Position numbers and translations under genes: made by a program
Notes under the pieces: generated by a model
The model's input: only the letters and a program-made list of their open reading frames with translations
What the model was told of the DNA's origin: nothing
Database searches by the model: none
Assembly (NCBI RefSeq): GCF_001277295.1
Contig: NZ_CP011456.1
Span: 2,294,001 to 2,358,000 of the forward strand
Source of the DNA: Anabaena sp. WA102
GTDB taxonomy: Bacteria > Cyanobacteriota > Cyanobacteriia > Cyanobacteriales > Nostocaceae
Length of the DNA: 64,000 nucleotides
Reading direction: 5' to 3'
Shown here: positions 7,933 through 17,108 of the stretch, piece by piece
Numbering within the stretch: position 1 is the stretch's first letter
Layout: each line of letters begins with the position of its first letter

Positions 7933-10900
7933 ATGATACAGCAACACCGTCACTACAAAATATTAAGATGGATTGCATTGTTCCTAAGTGGAGCATTTCT
8001 GCAATTTCTGTTCTGTGTGCCTACAGTATCTTTAGCACAAAATTCTACTCCTAATGGCTGTAGTCAAATTTCAGCGCCTCTGACACCGGAGGAACAGATT
8101 TACGCTCGTGCAGCTTGGCAGTATTTTGTCAATAACTATCAAGCAAATACAGGGTTTACTAATTCTACTGGTGGTTATCCTTCTGGTACTCTCTGGGACA
8201 TTGGTAATTACCTAATGGCTTTGAATGCAGCGCGGTGGATGAATTTGATTAACCAGTCGGAATTTGATTCGCGCTTTAATAAATTTCTTACCAATTTTGC
8301 TAACCTTAGTTTATTTGAAAACGCTTTACCAAATAAGGTATACAATGCTGCTAATGGAAAAATGACTGATTATGGTAATAAACCTGTAGAAAAGGGGCTA
8401 GGTTGGTCAGCTTTGGATATTGGTCGCATATTGGCTGCTTTTCATATTATTGGTACTTGTCATCCTCAATATAAAAATTGGCTGAAGGGAGTTCTCAGTA
8501 AGTGGCAGTTAGCAAGATCACTGAAAGATGACCAACTTTACGGAGCGCTTGTCTTACCTAATGGTAAAACATTGTTGGTACAAGAAGGGCGACTTGGTTA
8601 TGAGGAATATGCTGTTAGGGGTTATGAACTATGGGGATTTAAAGCACCCAAAGCAGCGGCTTTAGAGCCTTTCAAACTTGTAGATATTAATGGGGTGAAA
8701 ATTCCTGTTGATACCCGTGATTTTCAAAGCACTAATGCTAATAATTATGTAGTTGGTGAATCCTATATTCTTGATGGCATTGAATTTGGCTTAGAAGGTT
8801 ATTTAAAAAAATATGCTGCTGACATTTTAGAAGTACAAAAGCGACGCTTTGAATCTACGGGACAACTAACTGCTGTTTCTGAAGACAATATTGATCAACC
8901 TCCTTATTTTCTCTACAATACTATTTACTCTAATGGAGTTGCTTGGGCAACAATTACGGAGAAAAATAAGCCCTATACAGAGTTGCGGAGTATTAGCACT
9001 AAAGCTGCCTTTGGCTGGCGCTATCTTTATCCAGGTAATGCTTATGCTCAAAAGGTTTTTGATGCTGTTAAGGATTTACGTGATCCTAAAGGTGGTGGCT
9101 TCTACGCTGGACTGTATGAAGAAACAAAAAAACCTAATAAATCCTTGACAGGTAATACTAATGGCCTAATCATGGAGATTTTATATTATAAAGCTAGAGG
9201 AAATCGCCCCTTAATTGGTGGTAGTGGGGTGAGTTTTGCAAAAATACCGTCTGGTGATTCTAAACCCTCAGATTCTAAACCCTCAAATTCTAAACCCTCA
9301 GATTCTAAACCCTCAGATTCTAAACCCTCAGATTCTAAACCCTCAGATTCTAAACCCTCAGATTCTAAACCCTCAGATTCTAAACCCTCAAATTCTAAAC
9401 CCTCAGATTCTAAACCCTCAGATTCTAAACCCTCAGATTCTAAACCCTCAGATTCTAAACCCTCAGATTCTAAACCCTCAGATTCTAAACCCTCAGATTC
9501 TAAACCCTCAGATTCTAAACCCTCAGATTCTAAACCCTCAGATTCTAAATCACCTTCTGCAAATTCCCCGACTCCAGCCCAAAGTCCTATTCCCATAAAT
9601 GTTACACCTGCTAAGACTAATACAGCGACTAACCCACCTCCGCTGATAGTTAAACCTATTCCATCCTTGGGTGTCCCGCAGCCAGCTAAACCATTACCTA
9701 AACCGTTAACAGTTGTACAAAGACGCTACGCTCAAGCTGCCTGGAACTATTTCTCCGCTAATTCTCAGCCTAGCACAGGATTGGTGAGCGATCGCTCTGA
9801 TGTTAAGGGTTCAACATTGTGGGGATTAGGAGATTATCTAACAGCGCTCAATGCAGCATGGGCAATGGATATAATTTCTCCCAAGGAATTTGATCAACGC
9901 ATTCGACAGTTGTTGAGTGCTTTAGCGCAGATACCGCTGTATGCAGGGGAATTACCGAGTCGGGGTTATGATCCGCGAACATTGCAACCAGTAGATTATG
10001 GTGGTAATCCAGTTCCAGAAGGTACTGGCTGGTCGTCTTTAGATGTGGGAAGACTATTAGCAGCCCTTTATAATTTAAAAACAGATCACCCCGAATATAC
10101 GGAAGTTGTTGATCAAATTGCTCTCGATTGGTCATACTTGCGGGTTGTGCGGGAAGGTATTCTTTCTAGTGCCAATGTCACCAAAGATAAAAGTGGGCGG
10201 TTAGTCCCCAGAATTAATCCTGAAACCCGTTTGGGTTATGAAGAATATGCTGCTAGAGGTTTTCAATTGTGGGGATTTAATGTTGATAAATCTGCTGTGG
10301 GTGGTGAATATAAAACAACATCAGTGGAGGGGGTAGAAGTCCCCATTGAACGGCTTCGTAAAGATACAAAATCAAAGGTTAATCAATATACCGTTAGTAA
10401 TCCTTTCCTGCTGTATGCTCTAGAGTTTGGTTTAGATCCAAAAATGCGATCGCTCTTTACGGCAGTCTATCAAGCTCAAGCCCAACGCTACCGTAATACT
10501 GAGACTCTTACTGCCTCAGCTACTACTCTCATTGAGCGTCAACCTTACACTGTCCACAGTTCAATTATTGGTCAAAATCAGCCTTGGGTAGCCTTAGATG
10601 ATGATGGTAAACTACTACCAGAGGGAAGATTAGTCAGTTCGGCTGTGGCATTTGCCTATTATGCCTTACTGCCTAAGGATAGCTATACTCAGGAATTAAT
10701 CAAGGCAACAACGGACTTATATAACCCTTTGCTGGGCTTTTATGAAGGTTTTTATGAAAAAACAGGTAAAACTGCTCTTGGTTCTACTAGTAGCACTAAC
10801 AGTATGATTCTACAATCTTTACTGTATACAGCAACAAAGCAACAACCCCTCCTCCGTCCTAATACGGATATGAAATCACCCTGGTGGCGAGCAGTAGCTG

Positions 10901-11007
10901 ATGGTAATTCTGGTCGGGGTCTACCGAATACTTCTACTCAAAAAACACAATTTGTGAGTAATGGCACTGAACATTACTGGATTACTGTTAAAGATGGTAT
11001 GAATTAA
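7933..11007 (+). CDS. Secreted protein with two DUF3131 domains and a Ser/Asp/Lys/Pro repeat linker
   Basis: 1024 residues. A signal peptide (about 1-36, ending VSLAQ) is followed by DUF3131 domain 1 (about 45-430), a low-complexity linker (about 440-590) and DUF3131 domain 2 (about 595-990). Domain 1 has RLGYEEYA, YILDGIE, SEDNID (316-321) and NTNGLIME (408-415). Domain 2 keeps RLGYEEYA, but YILDGIE becomes FLLYALE, SEDNID becomes SATTLIE (862-868) and the glutamate at 415 corresponds to Gln961. The pattern of paired helices and acidic clusters resembles (alpha/alpha)-barrel carbohydrate-active enzymes; that is inference. It is divergent from the GT2, so a role in processing or binding the polymer outside the membrane is likely. 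Confidence 0.85.
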   Translation: MIQQHRHYKILRWIALFLSGAFLQFLFCVPTVSLAQNSTPNGCSQISAPLTPEEQIYARAAWQYFVNNYQANTGFTNSTGGYPSGTLWDIGNYLMALNAARWMNLINQSEFDSRFNKFLTNFANLSLFENALPNKVYNAANGKMTDYGNKPVEKGLGWSALDIGRILAAFHIIGTCHPQYKNWLKGVLSKWQLARSLKDDQLYGALVLPNGKTLLVQEGRLGYEEYAVRGYELWGFKAPKAAALEPFKLVDINGVKIPVDTRDFQSTNANNYVVGESYILDGIEFGLEGYLKKYAADILEVQKRRFESTGQLTAVSEDNIDQPPYFLYNTIYSNGVAWATITEKNKPYTELRSISTKAAFGWRYLYPGNAYAQKVFDAVKDLRDPKGGGFYAGLYEETKKPNKSLTGNTNGLIMEILYYKARGNRPLIGGSGVSFAKIPSGDSKPSDSKPSNSKPSDSKPSDSKPSDSKPSDSKPSDSKPSDSKPSNSKPSDSKPSDSKPSDSKPSDSKPSDSKPSDSKPSDSKPSDSKPSDSKPSDSKSPSANSPTPAQSPIPINVTPAKTNTATNPPPLIVKPIPSLGVPQPAKPLPKPLTVVQRRYAQAAWNYFSANSQPSTGLVSDRSDVKGSTLWGLGDYLTALNAAWAMDIISPKEFDQRIRQLLSALAQIPLYAGELPSRGYDPRTLQPVDYGGNPVPEGTGWSSLDVGRLLAALYNLKTDHPEYTEVVDQIALDWSYLRVVREGILSSANVTKDKSGRLVPRINPETRLGYEEYAARGFQLWGFNVDKSAVGGEYKTTSVEGVEVPIERLRKDTKSKVNQYTVSNPFLLYALEFGLDPKMRSLFTAVYQAQAQRYRNTETLTASATTLIERQPYTVHSSIIGQNQPWVALDDDGKLLPEGRLVSSAVAFAYYALLPKDSYTQELIKATTDLYNPLLGFYEGFYEKTGKTALGSTSSTNSMILQSLLYTATKQQPLLRPNTDMKSPWWRAVADGNSGRGLPNTSTQKTQFVSNGTEHYWITVKDGMN
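9256..9540 (+). repeat. 15-bp coding minisatellite, 19 units
   Basis: Nineteen head-to-tail units of GATTCTAAACCCTCA, each encoding DSKPS, form the interdomain linker of the 1024-aa protein. Units 3 and 10 begin with AAT (Asn for Asp); all others appear identical. A degenerate unit follows. Each unit is 15 bp, so changes in copy number keep the frame. Confidence 0.97.
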
Positions 11008-11343
11008 CTTTTGCATGGTTAGATACTTGATGTCGCTATCAAAGAAGAGATAAATGATCATGAGTCCACCAGATGAACCTAACTTACCAGTCCAGATTCA
11101 TAAATACTGATATAAAATATATTATATAGGATTTACGCAAAACAGCAGGAAAATAGCGGTAATCTCTTCCGAGATATTGCTATATTAATTACTGCTGCCT
11201 AAAAATAAGGTTTATGGTTAGGACACACAAGCTATCAGCCATATCTTCTGTAAGTCTTGGATACATTAACTCACCCTGGTAAATTGGTAAAGGTACTAAT
11301 GTGAAAATATTCATTCTATTTCCATACGTAACTATTTTGTAAG
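11008..11343. other. Gene-free spacer
   Basis: Between the tandem DUF3131 gene and the beta-barrel gene. It has one half-repeat related to the GGACTTACGCA element (about 11129-11141) and otherwise nothing I can assign. It probably holds the promoter for the downstream gene. Confidence 0.4.
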
Positions 11344-12801
11344 ATGTTACTCTCACTGAACTTGCTACAACGAATACTATATTTATTTTTTCCAATAAGT
11401 ATCATCACTAGTTTCGGTATTAAGTCTGTATCTGCTGCTCCTATCGAACTAGATGAAAATTGGGATTCAGTCTCACTTTTAATAAAACCCGTCCCTGTGG
11501 TTGATAATTTACCAAATTCACGCCAAAATAACGGAGATATTAGAGAAACAGATTCCTCTGTTTTTTTCCCACTAGATGAAAACTCGAACTCATTTCCAGA
11601 ATTAACCGCACAAATTACAAATTTTGGTATTTCAGAAAACTTAAACACAGTTTTTGACAGCGGCTTTCTTCCTCAGAACTTGCATTCAATACCAATATTA
11701 ATTGCTGCACCTGAAAACTTCAATCCTCAGCTAAGGTTAACTTCCCAACGAGTATCTCCTCTGCAAGCACAACCAACTTCTACAGTACAACCAACTTCTA
11801 CAGTACAACCAACTTCACAACCAACTTCTACAGCACAACCAACTTCACAACCAACTTCTACAGTACAACCAACTTCACAACCAACTTCTACTACACCTGT
11901 GCGGCCAGCATTTATTTTGGAAAGTATCCAAACAGGGTTTCGTAGGGACATGAATAGTTCCCAGCAGGAAAGCCAAACTATTGAACCAGTGTTTCAATTT
12001 CGGTTATTCAATGGAGAGAAAATTAAATTAAAAACTGCCTTTAATAAGTTGAGTCAACCGAAATTTGCATCTCTTACTAATATTCCCCTTCAGTTGGGAT
12101 GGGAAGGCAAAACAGGTAAATATACTATAAAATTAGGAGCAGGAATTGATCTATTTAATCGCTTACCAATGGCTCTCAATTTCAATGCTCAGATAGATAG
12201 ACCAATTGCTGTTAAACTCAATCCAGATTATAGCCTCAAGTCAGGTTTATTTTTATCAGCAGTCGTAGAACAAGGTCCTTATAAAACTAGTGTGAAAACA
12301 CTGGAAAATCAAATTACAGCTACACGCTCTGGTTTCAATACTTTTTGGCAAATTGACCCTAATACTAGCTTTTTTGGCTCTTATCGTGTGGGTTTATATA
12401 ATGATGGTAATTTTGAACAACAGATTTTTAATCGCTTGGAACATAAGTGGGGTGAATTTTGGTTTGCTGGTAATGTTTTCGCTTGGAAGTATGCAAGCGA
12501 TAATCAAGAGAGTAGTGGCTATTTTTCTCCAGTATCTTCTCTAGTTTATAACGGTGAAATCGGATGGGGAAAAAACATTTTTCCTTTTTTAAATTGTCGC
12601 TTAAATACCACCTTGGGAAGACAAAGAGTTAACGGTGATAAAAGTGGAGGTACTGGCTATCAAACTCGCTGTACAGTCAAAATATCACCAAATATAGGCT
12701 TAGACTTAGGTTATAGTTTAGGTAAGTCTCACAATCTCATGACTGGGGAAAGTCTGTACAATAATCAGATATTAACAGGCCAATTACAGATAAAATTTTG
12801 A
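11344..12801 (+). CDS. Putative outer-membrane beta-barrel protein with PTS-rich linker
   Basis: 485 residues. An N-terminal hydrophobic signal (about 8-34) is followed by an acidic, poorly structured region, then a low-complexity QPTSTV/QPTSQ repeat (about 140-185). The C-terminal half (about 210-485) is made of alternating amphipathic strands and ends in QLQIKF. A terminal Phe preceded by alternating hydrophobics is typical of Gram-negative outer-membrane proteins. I do not recognise a family. Downstream of the DUF3131 gene on the same strand, it is a candidate outer-membrane component of the exopolysaccharide cluster, in place of BcsC. Confidence 0.6.
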   Translation: MLLSLNLLQRILYLFFPISIITSFGIKSVSAAPIELDENWDSVSLLIKPVPVVDNLPNSRQNNGDIRETDSSVFFPLDENSNSFPELTAQITNFGISENLNTVFDSGFLPQNLHSIPILIAAPENFNPQLRLTSQRVSPLQAQPTSTVQPTSTVQPTSQPTSTAQPTSQPTSTVQPTSQPTSTTPVRPAFILESIQTGFRRDMNSSQQESQTIEPVFQFRLFNGEKIKLKTAFNKLSQPKFASLTNIPLQLGWEGKTGKYTIKLGAGIDLFNRLPMALNFNAQIDRPIAVKLNPDYSLKSGLFLSAVVEQGPYKTSVKTLENQITATRSGFNTFWQIDPNTSFFGSYRVGLYNDGNFEQQIFNRLEHKWGEFWFAGNVFAWKYASDNQESSGYFSPVSSLVYNGEIGWGKNIFPFLNCRLNTTLGRQRVNGDKSGGTGYQTRCTVKISPNIGLDLGYSLGKSHNLMTGESLYNNQILTGQLQIKF

Positions 12802-12853
12802 CCTGTTTTTTGACTGATCATTCAATATTTCAAAAGTAGAGTAAACAGTAAAA

Positions 12854-12873
12854 CTCATGTTTAAAAACATGAG
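12854..12873. repeat. 20-bp palindrome, possible terminator
   Basis: CTCATGTTTAAAAACATGAG, about 50 bases after the beta-barrel gene. Its exact reverse complement occurs at 56953-56972 with similar flanks, so this is a dispersed element as well as a potential terminator hairpin. A GTTCCCT heptamer run follows at about 12972-12993. Confidence 0.7.
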
Positions 12874-13063
12874 ATTGAAATAATGACACTGTTTTTTTCG
12901 TGCTACGCATCTTTTAAAAACATCTTTTTTTTGACTGAGCTTTAAACTGGTGCAAATGAGTGTTTCTTATCTGTTCCCTGTTCCCTGTTCCCTTTTTTTG
13001 TAAAAGCAGGGAAATTGAAATCATAAATTATCGAATTTCACAGCATCAAAATAACCTTTTCCT

Positions 13064-14455
13064 TTACTCTTTTATTCCAGCCCAAACAGTGAGAGGTTTA
13101 CCAACTTTTTTATACAGCAAACTTTCTAAAATTACACCATTATTATTGGCAGTAAGAGCTTTATTTGGCTGATTTAAAGACTCATAAAACCCGTTGTACC
13201 AACCTTGATCAGATTTGAGTTGAGTTTGCACAAAATTAAATAATTTGCCTGTGTAATCAGTATTATACAAGACGTGCCAACCTACTGCGGCTTTAGCACT
13301 GAGAAAACGTAGATCATCATATTTTTTTCCTGTTCCTGTGATGGTTGCCCAAGGTTGTCCATTCACAAATAAACTACTATAAACAAAGTAAGGAGCGCGA
13401 TCTAAATTATCTTCCGTGACAGCAGTTAAAAATTTAGTTCTTTGATAACGAGCTTCTTGTGCAGCTAAAATTCGGTCTGAGAATGCTTTAGGTAAAGCTT
13501 GAAATCCGGTTTCAATGCCATCTAAAATATAAGGCTCGCTGAGAACATAATTATTTGCACCTGAATTCTGATAATCCCGTCTATCATAAGGAACACCCTG
13601 TCCATAGAGGTCTACAAAGTCTGTATTAGATGTGTAATCTAAAGCTTTTTTAACATTTAAACCCCAGAGTTTTAACCCATAAGCTGCGTAATTTTCATAA
13701 CCTAAACGCCCTTCTTGGTTATACTGTTCTTCACCAGCAATAACAGAAGTACCGTACATTTGCCCGTTTTTGACCAAGCGCTTGATTTGCCAATGTTTCC
13801 AAACGGCTTCTGTTTGCGATCGCATTTTGGGATATTTTGTACCAACAATATTCAGCCATATAGCTAAACGTCCTAAATCCAAAGCAGACCAACCAATTTC
13901 TTCTCGTTTATCTAATTGACCATAATTTACAGGTATCAATGTTTTTGAATTATAGACTTTATTCGGTAATTCTCCTTTATACAAAGGCATAGACGCTAGA
14001 GTTTTTAACATCTGACTCATTTTGCTCTCAAACTCTTCTACGGTAATGATATTAAGTTCTTTAGCACTGACCAAAGCAGCCATAGCAGCGGCTTGGTCCC
14101 ACATAGTAACAGAGGCAAAATTATTTACAGAGTTAACCAAGCCAGTTCTATCGTTCCAATTACGTTGGAAGTATAACCAAGCTTGACGCGCCATTGCAGT
14201 TTCCTCTGTAGTTAATGTCCCACTTCCGGGCGCAATATAGGGTCTTTTGGCGGTTGTCAATTCGGTAGCGGCAATGGGTTTACCTGCGACAATTGTTAAT
14301 TTAGTATTCAGCTTGCTAATATTATCAGTATTTATAGTTAAATTCTTTGACAAAGAATTGAAACCTGTAATTGCAATGACAGCGGTTATAACTCCGCCAA
14401 AGGTAGCGAGAAAAGATAGTTTTTTTGATGGTGGCTCAAAATCAGAATTCATCAT
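13064..14455 (-). CDS. DUF3131 protein, membrane-anchored
   Basis: 463 residues. One N-terminal hydrophobic segment (about 13-32) looks like a signal anchor, and a single DUF3131 domain covers about 80-455. The conserved blocks seen in domain 1 of the 1024-aa protein are all present: WSALDLGRL, RLGYENYAAYG, SEPYILDGIE, TEDNLDRAP and NNNGVILE. It is third in a same-strand series after the OpgC-like gene and another DUF3131 gene. The function is unknown; a periplasmic carbohydrate-processing role is inferred from the neighbours. Met2 is an equally good start. Confidence 0.85.
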   Translation of the reverse strand: MMNSDFEPPSKKLSFLATFGGVITAVIAITGFNSLSKNLTINTDNISKLNTKLTIVAGKPIAATELTTAKRPYIAPGSGTLTTEETAMARQAWLYFQRNWNDRTGLVNSVNNFASVTMWDQAAAMAALVSAKELNIITVEEFESKMSQMLKTLASMPLYKGELPNKVYNSKTLIPVNYGQLDKREEIGWSALDLGRLAIWLNIVGTKYPKMRSQTEAVWKHWQIKRLVKNGQMYGTSVIAGEEQYNQEGRLGYENYAAYGLKLWGLNVKKALDYTSNTDFVDLYGQGVPYDRRDYQNSGANNYVLSEPYILDGIETGFQALPKAFSDRILAAQEARYQRTKFLTAVTEDNLDRAPYFVYSSLFVNGQPWATITGTGKKYDDLRFLSAKAAVGWHVLYNTDYTGKLFNFVQTQLKSDQGWYNGFYESLNQPNKALTANNNGVILESLLYKKVGKPLTVWAGIKE

Positions 14456-14460
14456 GGAAT

Positions 14461-14488
14461 TGGTAATTGGTAATTGGTAATTGGTAAT
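14461..14488. repeat. TGGTAAT heptamer, 4 units
   Basis: Four perfect tandem TGGTAAT units immediately upstream of the 463-aa DUF3131 gene. A related TAATGGG run lies at about 58721-58763. This is a heptanucleotide STRR of the type described in heterocystous cyanobacteria. Confidence 0.9.
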
Positions 14489-14526
14489 ATAATCGAGGGT
14501 TTTTTCTTGTCTAGTTTTTTAAGTCA

Positions 14527-14632
14527 GGACTTACGCAAAATATCTCTCAGTAGGGGCGAACGGTCGTTCGCACTAAGTCCCTTTCTCTGTGCCTGGAGTT
14601 GTTTGTATATTCCGTGACTCGTGCGTAAGCCC
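14527..14632. repeat. MITE-like element with GGACTTACGCA terminal inverted repeats
   Basis: About 106 bp bounded by GGACTTACGCA and TGCGTAAGCCC (10 of 11 positions complementary). The interior contains a GGGCGAACGGTCGTTCGC hairpin. It has no coding capacity. Single ends of the same kind are at about 11129 and 41972. It sits between two DUF3131 genes. Confidence 0.7.
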
Positions 14633-14655
14633 TATCCAGGATAGATAGGAGATGA

Positions 14656-15957
14656 TTAGGGTTCTTTAGCCCAAACTGTCAACGGTTTGCCCACACGACG
14701 ATATAGTATTGCTTCTAACACTATGCCGTTGGTATTCACGGTTAAGGCTCGATTTGGTTCTTGAGTTTCTTCATAAAAACCTGCAAAAACGCCACGACTT
14801 GGATCAGCCAGCCAGCGCATACCCTTATGAAGTCTTTCTGTATAGCGAGTTTGAAACAGCATATTCCAGCCTATTGCGGCTTTAACACTACTACCCCGAT
14901 AAACAAAAGCATCTTTACCAGATGAGTCTATACTTTTCCAGGGTTGACCATTGACAAAAATACAATTGTAGACAAACCAAGGCTCCCGATCTAAATTATC
15001 CTCAGACCAGGCTGTGAGTTGATTGGTAGCTTGATAGCGACGTTGTTGAGCTTGGAGTAACTTGGCTGCATATTCCGCAGGTAAAGCCTGAAAACCACTT
15101 TCCAACCCATCCAAAATATAGGGTTCACTAGTGACATAATTATGATAGGTGGTGCGTTTATCCGCTGGTACTTCCACACCCATAACATTGACAAACTGAG
15201 TTTCGGCTTTGGTATCGAGTGCTTTGGGGGCTACAATCCCAATTTTTTGTAATCTATAGGCTGCATATTGTTCATAACCTAGCCGTCCTTCTTGGTTCCA
15301 GGTTTCCTTACCATTTTTAATCCCTGTCCCCATTAGCTGTCCATTCTTCAGTAACCGCTTTAACTGCCAACGAGCCGTGACGGCTTTACTGGCCGCAGCG
15401 TGTTTGGGGTATCGAGTTTCGATTATATCTAGCCATTGCACCAGTCGCGCTAAATCAATGGCCGAAAACCCAATTTCTTCAGGTTCTGCCAACTTGCCGT
15501 AGTTAACCGGGATTAAAGTTTTCGCGTTATAGGCTTTGTTTGGTAACTCATTCCGGTACAAAGGTATTTTGGCTAGGGTGGCCAATATTTCCTCTATCCA
15601 TTGATCAAATTCTGCCGGCTTGAGCAAGCCTAATTCCCGTGCTGCTACCATACCAGCTAACTGACTACCCACGTCCCACATGGTTGTACTGGGAAAGTCC
15701 GCAGCGGAAGAAACTAAACCCGTGGATAAACGATTTTTCTGGAAATAGCGCCAAGCTGTACGGGCTAATTGTATATCTTCTGCATTCAGCCGATTTTGAC
15801 TAACGGAAGTCACTGGAATTGGGAGAATGTTAGTCTCACGCCATTGTATTCCTTTATGCAATCCAAAACCAACTAAAGCGATCGCCGCAGCGACAATAGT
15901 TTGTTTTAATAAACTAGGTTGGATTGGAGTAGGATTGATAGTTGTATCTTGTGTCAT
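14656..15957 (-). CDS. DUF3131 protein, membrane-anchored
   Basis: 433 residues with a signal-anchor helix (about 18-37) and one DUF3131 domain (about 60-430). The conserved blocks SAIDLARL, RLGYEQYAAY, SEPYILDGLE, SEDNLDREP and NTNGIVLE are present, so all acidic positions shared by the family are intact. It begins 2 bases after the stop of the OpgC-like gene, implying co-transcription and translational coupling. The tight link to a membrane acyltransferase supports action on the same extracytoplasmic glycan. Confidence 0.87.
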   Translation of the reverse strand: MTQDTTINPTPIQPSLLKQTIVAAAIALVGFGLHKGIQWRETNILPIPVTSVSQNRLNAEDIQLARTAWRYFQKNRLSTGLVSSAADFPSTTMWDVGSQLAGMVAARELGLLKPAEFDQWIEEILATLAKIPLYRNELPNKAYNAKTLIPVNYGKLAEPEEIGFSAIDLARLVQWLDIIETRYPKHAAASKAVTARWQLKRLLKNGQLMGTGIKNGKETWNQEGRLGYEQYAAYRLQKIGIVAPKALDTKAETQFVNVMGVEVPADKRTTYHNYVTSEPYILDGLESGFQALPAEYAAKLLQAQQRRYQATNQLTAWSEDNLDREPWFVYNCIFVNGQPWKSIDSSGKDAFVYRGSSVKAAIGWNMLFQTRYTERLHKGMRWLADPSRGVFAGFYEETQEPNRALTVNTNGIVLEAILYRRVGKPLTVWAKEP

Positions 15958-15959
15958 GG

Positions 15960-17108
15960 TTAGCGGGGGATAATATTAAACAACACTTCTTTTTTCACCA
16001 GCCACCAGAAGCAGCCCACAGCTACAGCCTGAGCGATAGTAGTGACTATGGGATTACCATCAACTAAAGCCGGAATTAAAAACCAAATTACTGTGACTGG
16101 AACGTGAACAATATAGACGTACAAGGAGTTTTGACCCAAACTAATCAACAGTTTCCCCAGAATTTTATTTAACGGTTGCCAAAATGTATCCACAATGATA
16201 TACAGCAAAGGGAAAAAACCGATGTGATTAATTAAACGCAAAAAACCCACCCGACTGCGGTCTGTCCATGCTAACCAAGCAACTCTATCTGAGAATTTGG
16301 CTGGCCAAACACCAAGCTGAATATCATAATGTGCGGTTGTAATTGAGCCAATGACGATTAATACCAAGCCTATAATTAGGGGAATTTTCGGGATTTTTCC
16401 CCATAATTCTTGTAGTTTTTGACGATAATAACCTGCTAATACGCCATGCACATATAAAATTTGCCAACCAGCTAAGGCAAAGTAAGGATGTTCTCTGTCT
16501 AAAGGATGGAAACTCAAGGCATAAGGATGTAATTGTTGGATACTCCAAAATGTCCAGGAAATAGCCAAAACAGGCAACCAAAAGCCTTTCCTTAACATCC
16601 AGAAAATGGCGGGGGAAAACAGCAACAGCAATACATACAGTTGCAAAATGTCAATGACAGGTGGTGCTAAATGGAATGTAGCTGCCGCTAGTAATATTTG
16701 CCACCAAGTCCCAGGCGCAAAATCAAAAGCCGGACGGGTCCAACCGGGGGCAATTATACTTAATAAACCCAGGACAGACATTAAAATGAAACTGGTGAGA
16801 TAAAGTTTTCCAGAACGCTCTAACAGTTTTTTCATGGCTTCGGAAAAGCCAACTTTATTGATACGTCCTAATGTCACCATTCCTAATACTAGTCCAGAGA
16901 GAAATACGAAGCCTTCGGCTGCACTAGCGTAAATATGTCCCCTGTTGATAGCACTGAAATAAGAAGAACTTTCTAAATGATTGAATACCATGGAAACAAT
17001 GGCAATGCCCCGGAGAAAATCAATCCTTAGATCTCGGTTTCCGTAGAGCGTGGGATCATAGCGCCAGGATACAGGAGGATTATTTGTTGTAATTGTATTG
17101 TTATGCAC
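15960..17108 (-). CDS. OpgC-like integral membrane acyltransferase
   Basis: 382 residues with about ten hydrophobic segments. The N terminus has DLRIDFLRGIAIVSMVFNHLE (26-46) and AAEGFVFLSGLVLG (about 63-76), characteristic of the OpgC family, in which the Arg-Gly-Ile and His support acyl (succinyl in OpgC) transfer to periplasmic glucans. The C-terminal helices include LGQNSLYVYIVHV. First gene of a three-gene strand with two DUF3131 proteins. I infer O-acylation of the polysaccharide made by the GT2; the donor and acceptor are not known. Confidence 0.85.
   Translation of the reverse strand: MHNNTITTNNPPVSWRYDPTLYGNRDLRIDFLRGIAIVSMVFNHLESSSYFSAINRGHIYASAAEGFVFLSGLVLGMVTLGRINKVGFSEAMKKLLERSGKLYLTSFILMSVLGLLSIIAPGWTRPAFDFAPGTWWQILLAAATFHLAPPVIDILQLYVLLLLFSPAIFWMLRKGFWLPVLAISWTFWSIQQLHPYALSFHPLDREHPYFALAGWQILYVHGVLAGYYRQKLQELWGKIPKIPLIIGLVLIVIGSITTAHYDIQLGVWPAKFSDRVAWLAWTDRSRVGFLRLINHIGFFPLLYIIVDTFWQPLNKILGKLLISLGQNSLYVYIVHVPVTVIWFLIPALVDGNPIVTTIAQAVAVGCFWWLVKKEVLFNIIPR

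Noticed and set aside
9186..9598. Open frames on both strands across the minisatellite (136 aa reverse, 120 aa forward +1)
   Set aside because: They are by-products of the 15-bp repeat, which keeps every frame open, inside the clearly coding 1024-aa gene.
13064..17108. DUF3131 proteins considered as BcsZ-type endoglucanases (GH8)
   Set aside because: The acidic pattern and conserved blocks do not match GH8 motifs I know; a carbohydrate-active fold remains only an inference.
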